Of a stretch of 10,676 bases of DNA, positions 7,501 to 10,676 are shown one piece after another. The stretch spans positions 1-10,676 of the forward strand of contig NZER01000336.1 of assembly GCA_002690445.1 (NCBI GenBank). The letters are read 5' to 3'. The notes under the pieces were generated by a model. It saw nothing but the letters and a program-made list of their open reading frames with translations. It was not told the DNA's origin and searched no databases. The position numbers were made by a program, and so were the translations under genes. Each line of letters starts with the position of its first letter. The stretch's first letter is position 1. Source of the DNA: Candidatus Pacearchaeota archaeon (GTDB lineage Archaea > Nanoarchaeota > Nanoarchaeia > Pacearchaeales > GW2011-AR1).

Positions 7501-8453
7501 CTTTTGGATAATATTTTACTTATTTTTTCTATAAAAACTGAAGCATACCAATCTTGTGTGTATTTTTTCATTAAAAGCCAGCCCCTGTCCGTGGTTTTCT
7601 TTAACTCTTCTTCGTCGTCTAAGTATTTTTTAAGCTTATTTATGATTGTAATATTCGAATCGTTGACATTTATTTCAATAATAAATTTTTTAAAAGTTTC
7701 TTGTTCTTCGTCGGGAATGTCTGCTGCGATAGCTGTCCTGCAGGCGGGTATTTCCACGTATTTTCCAAATCTGCTTTTAGGCATCCCTGAACATGTCACA
7801 CATATTCTGGAAGAATTAATTGCTTTGGCAAAATCAACTGCATAAGCGTTTTTGTGGGCGTCTCCTAAGATGTAACCTGGGTGTTGGAATACCCCGACTT
7901 TGTAATCATCTGACATTTCAGCGAGGACATCTAACATTTTTTGCCTTAGTGGGTAATGTTGTCCAAGCTTTGTGGCCACATTAATGGCTCCAACCAATAA
8001 AACATCGTGAGCCTTGGGTAATTTATAATCTTTAAAGACCGACCTGTCTGCGCAATGGGGAATATTAATAAAATCAACTGGCTTATGGAGTTTTCTATCT
8101 TTCCACTCTTCCCAGTCATTCTTGTGATGGCAAACAACAATATCTACAGCTGACTTGTTTATTTCACTTAAGGTCCACTCATCATCATACATCTCATTGT
8201 ACCTGAGACATTTTGTAAATTTCGAATCTGCAAAGCCTTTAGTCTCTAGGGGTTTGTATCCTACGATTAAGTCTGGGGTGAAATTATTTGCTTCGAGATT
8301 TCCGTCGACGGTTTTATTGTTGTCCCAGTTTTCCCAGTTTGGTCCGCCCCAATAAAAGGTGGACATTCTTTCTATAGCCTCCATGGAATGAAAGCGCACT
8401 CTGGACATTTTTTTTAAATAGTGTTCCTTATCGCAGATATAGGCTATTTTCAT
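7497..8453 (-). CDS. CgeB/GT4-like glycosyltransferase, 318 aa
   Basis: Predicted GT-B fold glycosyltransferase. The N-terminal lobe begins MKIAYICDKE and has LIVGYKP (residues 62-68) and VVCHHKNDW (106-114), a typical 'is-it-visible' strand series. The linker INIPHCADRSVF (129-140) corresponds to the N-x-x-D-x-x-x-F hinge of GT4/CgeB proteins (here H-C-A-D). The C-terminal lobe starts at HDVLLVGA (149-156) and contains the donor-binding region AINSSRICVTCSG, FGKYVEIPACRTAIAAD (229-245), in which E234 is the likely donor-binding Glu. It ends in helices typical of the Glyco_trans_1_2 (CgeB C-terminal) domain. Both flanking junctions are ATGA overlaps. The specific sugar transferred is not deducible, and the family call is moderate because overall identity to known members cannot be checked here. 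Confidence 0.75.
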   Translation of the reverse strand: MKIAYICDKEHYLKKMSRVRFHSMEAIERMSTFYWGGPNWENWDNNKTVDGNLEANNFTPDLIVGYKPLETKGFADSKFTKCLRYNEMYDDEWTLSEINKSAVDIVVCHHKNDWEEWKDRKLHKPVDFINIPHCADRSVFKDYKLPKAHDVLLVGAINVATKLGQHYPLRQKMLDVLAEMSDDYKVGVFQHPGYILGDAHKNAYAVDFAKAINSSRICVTCSGMPKSRFGKYVEIPACRTAIAADIPDEEQETFKKFIIEINVNDSNITIINKLKKYLDDEEELKKTTDRGWLLMKKYTQDWYASVFIEKISKILSKR

Positions 8454-9172
8454 AAATATTTTTTCTTTAATTTTTCAAACAAGCAATTCGGGTCGTATTT
8501 TTTATCTTTGTCTAAGTTGTATCTTCGCCACATCTCATTCCATAAATGTATGGTATAACTGTCTGATAAATCCATGTCGCCGAAAGTTTCGTCGAATAAC
8601 ATTCCGACTTGCTCGAAGCCTATTGGGTTAAAAAGACGCCAAGGTCTCGTAAAGTCTGATAAGCTGAGAGCGTTTGCCGCTTTGCTCACTAGCTTAGGCC
8701 CAACTGTTCCCCATGCTAAGGTTTCTTTATCTTGGTCTTCGCAGAAGCTGTAGCAATACTTACAAAACTCACTGCCCGCTGGGGTTTTAATGAGGCCAGA
8801 CGTAATATGCGATTTGCCGTCTGCCGTTTTTTCGCTAGCAAAAACAAAGTCGTCCTTTATGTCTATTTTTTTTAAGCAAACGATATCTGTATCTGTCCAC
8901 CAGCCTCCTTTGAGGCCTAAGAGCTTGTATCGAAAATAGTTTGAAAATGCAGAGTAGCTTCCTTTGCCTATACCGACATTGTACGCAAAAACATCTTCCT
9001 GGGGAAGGATTTCCTTTGCGTCTTTGACTTCGCAGTTCTCAGGGACACCGTCTACAGCTCCGTAGGTATACAAGTGGAAGTCGTGACCGTTTTTAATGTA
9101 AGAGTTTATACAAAGTTTTTCAACATTAGAAATCTTATCTCCTATCCATAAGCTTTGAATTGTATCGCTCAT
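8450..9172 (-). CDS. GT32-like glycosyltransferase with DXD motif, 240 aa
   Basis: Retaining GT-A fold glycosyltransferase of the Gly_transf_sug / capsular polysaccharide synthesis group (GT32-like). The N-terminus has SLWIGDKISNVEKLC and HDFHLYTYG (residues 30-38). The nucleotide-sugar and metal site is FRYKLLGLKGG (80-90) then WWTDTDIVCL (91-100), with the D94-T-D96 motif. Further downstream are WGTVGPKL (154-161) and a C-terminal HLWNEMW (209-215), matching the conserved G-P-x-L and H-x-W features of the family. Homologues add galactose, mannose or GlcNAc to growing glycans. Both ends lie in ATGA overlaps (9169-9172 and 8450-8453). There is no membrane segment. The family call is firm; donor and acceptor are unknown. 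Confidence 0.9.
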   Translation of the reverse strand: MSDTIQSLWIGDKISNVEKLCINSYIKNGHDFHLYTYGAVDGVPENCEVKDAKEILPQEDVFAYNVGIGKGSYSAFSNYFRYKLLGLKGGWWTDTDIVCLKKIDIKDDFVFASEKTADGKSHITSGLIKTPAGSEFCKYCYSFCEDQDKETLAWGTVGPKLVSKAANALSLSDFTRPWRLFNPIGFEQVGMLFDETFGDMDLSDSYTIHLWNEMWRRYNLDKDKKYDPNCLFEKLKKKYL

Positions 9173-10149
9173 TCTTCTGCCCAGTTAATTGTTTTGAGAA
9201 ATAGTGGATCACCGTCCATGGACCACCTTGCGTCAGACAACTCTCCTCCGTGTGCATCTGATAGTTTCTTCCAGTTTTCCTCTAGGGTTTGGTTTTTAAT
9301 GTGCCTGCGCAGTCCCATTCTTAGCACGTCTGCGGCTTCCGCGGGAAAGTTAGAATTATATAAGGCGGCGCTAAACTGGACAATAACTTCTGGCGGAAAA
9401 TCTAAATCCATTGACTTTACCCATTCTTGCGTTCTTCCGTTCTCTCTTCTTCTGGCGTAGCGGCCAAGATTGGTATAAGTTGGGTCATCGTGGAAAGACA
9501 CTGAGCTGTGGTTATGCTTAATTTTAAACCCAGAATGCCTGCACCTTTGCGCAAAATACGTATCCTCGTTGTGTTTGCCTTCTGCATAATCTTTTAAATT
9601 GCTCATGTTGTAGATTTCGGAAGAATCGTACTGGATTTTGTCGAAAACATGTTTTTTCATTAACCATGAACATCCTCCAGACATGTAGAGGTAATCGTCC
9701 TGCTGGTCCGCTTCTAGGGTTATATGTCCATTCTTGGGGCTTTGATAGCACGCATGGTCCCAGTACCTTCCCCCATCGGGAACTCTGACTTGGCACGTCA
9801 GTATATCGTACTCTTCTTTAAAGTTAAGCAGATTCTTGTACCACTCTTCTGTCAAAAGTAGGTCGTCGTCAAGGATAACTATATTGTCAAACTTAGCCTC
9901 CTTGCAGCCAGCATTTCTCATGACACCCAACTCTCCCTTTTGTGCGGCTTGTTTTTTTTCAATAGTTTTTATCACATTAGACTTGGGAGAGGACAGTCCT
10001 AACGAGAAGAGATCTATAGACAAATTTTCTGTAGCTCCCACGATTATTGACTCGCAATTCTTAATGTCCTGTTTCTTGATGCTGGATAAAAGCCTTTCAA
10101 TATGCTTGGGCTTTTTGCCCCCAGTAATTATCACAAAACTAATATCCAT
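9169..10149 (-). CDS. GT2-family glycosyltransferase with C-terminal extension, 326 aa
   Basis: GT-A fold GT2 glycosyltransferase. The N-terminal strand DISFVIITGGKKPKHIERLL (residues 2-21) is followed by SIIVGAT (34-40), GELGVMRNAG (72-81), a classical triple-Asp metal motif VILDDDLLL (91-99) and the catalytic-base region GKHNEDTYFAQRC (191-203), with E195-D196. The core ends near residue 235. A C-terminal segment of about 90 residues includes 251-282 (PPEVIVQFSAALY, FPAEAADVLRMGLRRH), which looks like one tetratricopeptide-type helical pair. This extension could bind acceptor or partner proteins (inference). The start ATG shares one base with the stop of the HTH gene (TAATG), so the two are translationally linked. 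It is the first enzyme gene of the operon. Confidence 0.88.
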   Translation of the reverse strand: MDISFVIITGGKKPKHIERLLSSIKKQDIKNCESIIVGATENLSIDLFSLGLSSPKSNVIKTIEKKQAAQKGELGVMRNAGCKEAKFDNIVILDDDLLLTEEWYKNLLNFKEEYDILTCQVRVPDGGRYWDHACYQSPKNGHITLEADQQDDYLYMSGGCSWLMKKHVFDKIQYDSSEIYNMSNLKDYAEGKHNEDTYFAQRCRHSGFKIKHNHSSVSFHDDPTYTNLGRYARRRENGRTQEWVKSMDLDFPPEVIVQFSAALYNSNFPAEAADVLRMGLRRHIKNQTLEENWKKLSDAHGGELSDARWSMDGDPLFLKTINWAEE

Positions 10150-10415
10150 TATCTCTTTAAAATTTTTGTTTGGCTGAAATTTTTAGTTCTTCTCCTTGAG
10201 ATATATTTTGATTTCTCAAGCCTAAAGATACTCCTCTTAATAGTATTATTGTTTACGTTTAATTCAATGGCCATTTTGCTAATAGGCATGTACATAGATT
10301 GTTTGCTGCCTATTTTTGAAACAAGATAAGCGTAAGTTTTTAAGTCGCAATCTTTGAGTTCCCCAGAGACAACGTCTGAAACCATCACCCCTGGAAGTTT
10401 TATGAAATAATTCAT
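10149..10415 (-). CDS. small helix-turn-helix DNA-binding protein, 88 aa
   Basis: Probable winged-helix DNA-binding protein heading the operon. After a short N-terminal MNYFIKLPGVMVSDVV, residues 20-35 (LKDCDLKTYAYLVSKI) form the first helix. Residues 43-72 (MPISKMAIELNVNNN then TIKRSIFRLEKSKYI) give a clear helix-turn-helix of the kind found in phage and plasmid replication or regulatory proteins, followed by a basic tail RRRTKNF. An open frame extends upstream to an ATG at 10583. I choose the ATG at 10415 because homologue-like sequence begins there and because a consensus promoter (10423-10451) lies inside the longer version, with its -10 box ending 7 bases before this ATG. There is no Shine-Dalgarno sequence, consistent with leaderless translation. 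It is the obvious candidate to bind the repeats upstream (autoregulation), or it may act in replication. Neither is shown. Confidence 0.75.
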   Translation of the reverse strand: MNYFIKLPGVMVSDVVSGELKDCDLKTYAYLVSKIGSKQSMYMPISKMAIELNVNNNTIKRSIFRLEKSKYISRRRTKNFSQTKILKR

Positions 10416-10422
10416 GCGAAGG

Positions 10423-10451
10423 ATAATACCGAAATAGCGAGGTTTTGTCAA
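10423..10451 (-). promoter_or_regulatory. sigma70-type promoter of the HTH/glycan operon
   Basis: On the minus strand a perfect -35 TTGACA (10451-10446), a 17-base spacer and a -10 TATTAT (10428-10423, 5 of 6 to consensus). Seven bases (CCTTCGC) separate the -10 box from the ATG at 10415, so the predicted transcription start falls at about 10416-10415, on or next to the start codon. The mRNA should be leaderless or nearly so, and this promoter decides the start of the HTH gene. Confidence 0.72.
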
Positions 10452-10535
10452 GAAGTATCTTTTTTGAGACTTACTAGGGGCCTTAAAAGAGCCGTACATT
10501 ATTATTAGATTGGTAATAATATTAGATATTATTAT

Positions 10536-10593
10536 TAATATTTGATTGGGGTATACTCTCTCTGAGAAGTATATTATAACCAATCAAATATTA
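10536..10593. repeat. perfect 14-bp inverted repeat with a nested shorter inverted repeat
   Basis: TAATATTTGATTGG (10536-10549) and CCAATCAAATATTA (10580-10593) are exact inverted copies separated by 30 bases. Inside, TATACT (10552-10557) pairs with AGTATA (10568-10573), and CTC/GAG sequence lies near the centre. The right arm is shared with the repeat family described for 10500-10625. It may be an operator dyad or an origin element. It is not a typical terminator, because the arms are AT-rich and no U-tract follows. Confidence 0.65.
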
Positions 10594-10596
10594 TAC

Positions 10597-10625
10597 TTGA
10601 ATATATTACTTATTGGTAGTATAAT
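10597..10625 (+). promoter_or_regulatory. sigma70-type promoter of the rightward kinase gene
   Basis: -35 TTGAAT (10597-10602), a spacer of exactly 17 bases and a perfect -10 TATAAT (10620-10625). Six bases (CATTGC) separate the -10 box from the ATG at 10632, so transcription is expected to begin at the start codon itself. No Shine-Dalgarno sequence precedes this ATG. An in-frame TAG at 10617-10619 rules out an ATG further upstream. A leaderless mRNA is predicted. The -10 box lies inside a copy of the ATTGG repeat, so binding there would block the promoter. Confidence 0.72.
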
Positions 10626-10631
10626 CATTGC

Positions 10632-10676
10632 ATGATATTTCCAAACATTATTGGAATTGCAGGATATGCAAGGACA
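10632..10676 (+). CDS. partial P-loop kinase, probably deoxynucleoside monophosphate kinase (N-terminus only)
   Basis: Fifteen codons are present before the window ends: MIFPNIIGIAGYART. A hydrophobic strand (IIGIAG) followed by G-Y-A-R-T is the beginning of a Walker A P-loop. In phage dNMP kinases (T4 gp1: LSGVKRSGKDT, from memory) the next residues would be GKD-T/S. If so, the enzyme phosphorylates dNMPs to dNDPs for phage DNA synthesis. The GK of the Walker A motif is outside the window, so the family call is tentative, although the reading frame is well supported by the promoter placed immediately upstream. It is the only gene in the window on the plus strand and is divergent from the glycan operon. 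Confidence 0.6.
   Translation, partial: MIFPNIIGIAGYART

Larger units (their letters stand above)
10500..10625. repeat. four copies of an ATTGG-centred repeat, possible operators or iterons
   Basis: A shared core GATTGGTWATAATAT, with an AT-rich left flank resembling TAATATTT, occurs as follows. Copy 1 is + 10508-10522 (GATTGGTAATAATAT). Copy 3 is on the minus strand, 10585-10571 (GATTGGTTATAATAT), 14 of 15 identical to copy 1. Copy 2 is + 10544-10556 (GATTGGGGTATAC), 36 bases after copy 1. Copy 4 is + 10611-10625 (TATTGGTAGTATAAT, with a 2-base insertion). Copy 4 ends exactly on the -10 box of the rightward promoter. The arrangement suits binding sites for a regulator, with the adjacent HTH protein as first candidate, or an AT-rich origin with iterons. 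Function is inference. Confidence 0.6.

Noticed and set aside
7504..7845. Plus-strand open frame of 113 codons opposite the CgeB-like gene
   Set aside because: Hydrophobic, Ser/Phe-rich translation typical of antisense reading through Lys/Glu-rich codons. The minus-strand gene has conserved glycosyltransferase features.
9155..9460. Plus-strand open frame of 101 codons opposite the GT2 gene
   Set aside because: Mirrors the coding constraint of the minus-strand gene and has no recognisable protein features or start signal.
9836..10329. Overlapping plus-strand open frames with hydrophobic stretches that look like membrane helices
   Set aside because: They lie opposite the GT2 and HTH genes, and the hydrophobicity comes from antisense of Lys/Glu/Asp codons. 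No start signals were seen.
10416..10583. Longer version of the HTH protein starting at the ATG at 10583 (144 aa)
   Set aside because: The extra 56 residues read like translated AT-rich spacer, overlap the inverted repeats, and contain the consensus promoter 10423-10451. The ATG at 10415 is better placed.
10571..10601. A second leftward promoter using minus-strand TATAAT at 10578-10573
   Set aside because: The -10 box is perfect, but the hexamer 17 bases upstream (TTCAAG) matches the -35 consensus poorly. The TATAAT is better explained as part of the repeat family in this AT-rich DNA.
10639..10656. TTCCAA...TTGGAA hairpin (6-bp arms, 6-base loop)
   Set aside because: Lies within the partial kinase gene, has short arms and no U-tract. 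Not a credible terminator or operator on its own.
10627..10667. 12-base direct repeat ATTGCATGATAT / ATTGCAGGATAT, 29 bases apart, as a possible CRISPR or tandem array start
   Set aside because: Only two copies, most of it inside the start of the kinase coding sequence, where it is probably chance. No third copy is visible before the window ends.

Overview
The window is AT-rich and very densely coded. Eleven complete genes and a twelfth that enters at the left edge lie head to tail on the minus strand. They are preceded by a small helix-turn-helix gene at the right. A gene on the plus strand starts divergently at the extreme right edge. Most minus-strand junctions are 1- to 10-base overlaps (TAATG, ATGA and slightly longer) or gaps of 4-6 bases, so 1-10415 reads as one polycistronic unit. 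The -35/-10 boxes look like bacterial sigma70 elements. The partial plus-strand gene begins with what looks like the P-loop of a phage-type deoxynucleoside monophosphate kinase (T4 gp1-like). My best guess is a large tailed-phage genome, possibly marine, or a prophage-like element of a Gram-negative bacterium. The short kinase fragment is the main support for this, so it is an inference and not a demonstrated origin.

Layout from right to left, in transcription order of the main unit. 10416-10631 is a 216-base divergent control region with two good promoters, each placed so that the start codon lies at or next to the expected transcription start (predicted leaderless mRNAs). It also holds a family of ATTGG-containing repeats. 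10149-10415 encodes an 88-residue winged-helix/HTH protein. Then follow a GT2 glycosyltransferase (9169-10149), a GT32-like DXD glycosyltransferase (8450-9172), a CgeB/GT4-like glycosyltransferase (7497-8453), a radical SAM protein with a SPASM-like Cys-rich C-terminus (6292-7500), an NAD-dependent epimerase resembling CDP-paratose 2-epimerase (5304-6287), a second GT2 (4363-5307), a class I methyltransferase (3583-4356), a GT9 heptosyltransferase-like protein (2774-3592), a GT4 (1884-2777), a polysaccharide deacetylase-like protein (1168-1893), an FkbM methyltransferase (602-1171) and a second small methyltransferase-like protein (7-609). The next gene starts at base 10 and runs off the left edge.

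Taken together, this is a glycan assembly and decoration cassette: six glycosyltransferases from five fold families, three methyltransferases, one deacetylase-like enzyme, one sugar-nucleotide epimerase and one radical SAM enzyme. None of the proteins shows a signal peptide or transmembrane segment. There is no flippase, polymerase, ABC exporter or initiating polyprenyl-phosphate sugar transferase in the window. The products should therefore act in the cytoplasm, either building a short, heavily decorated oligosaccharide on a cytoplasmic acceptor (a protein, DNA base or nucleotide-linked intermediate) or completing a host envelope glycan. The acceptor cannot be read from the sequence.
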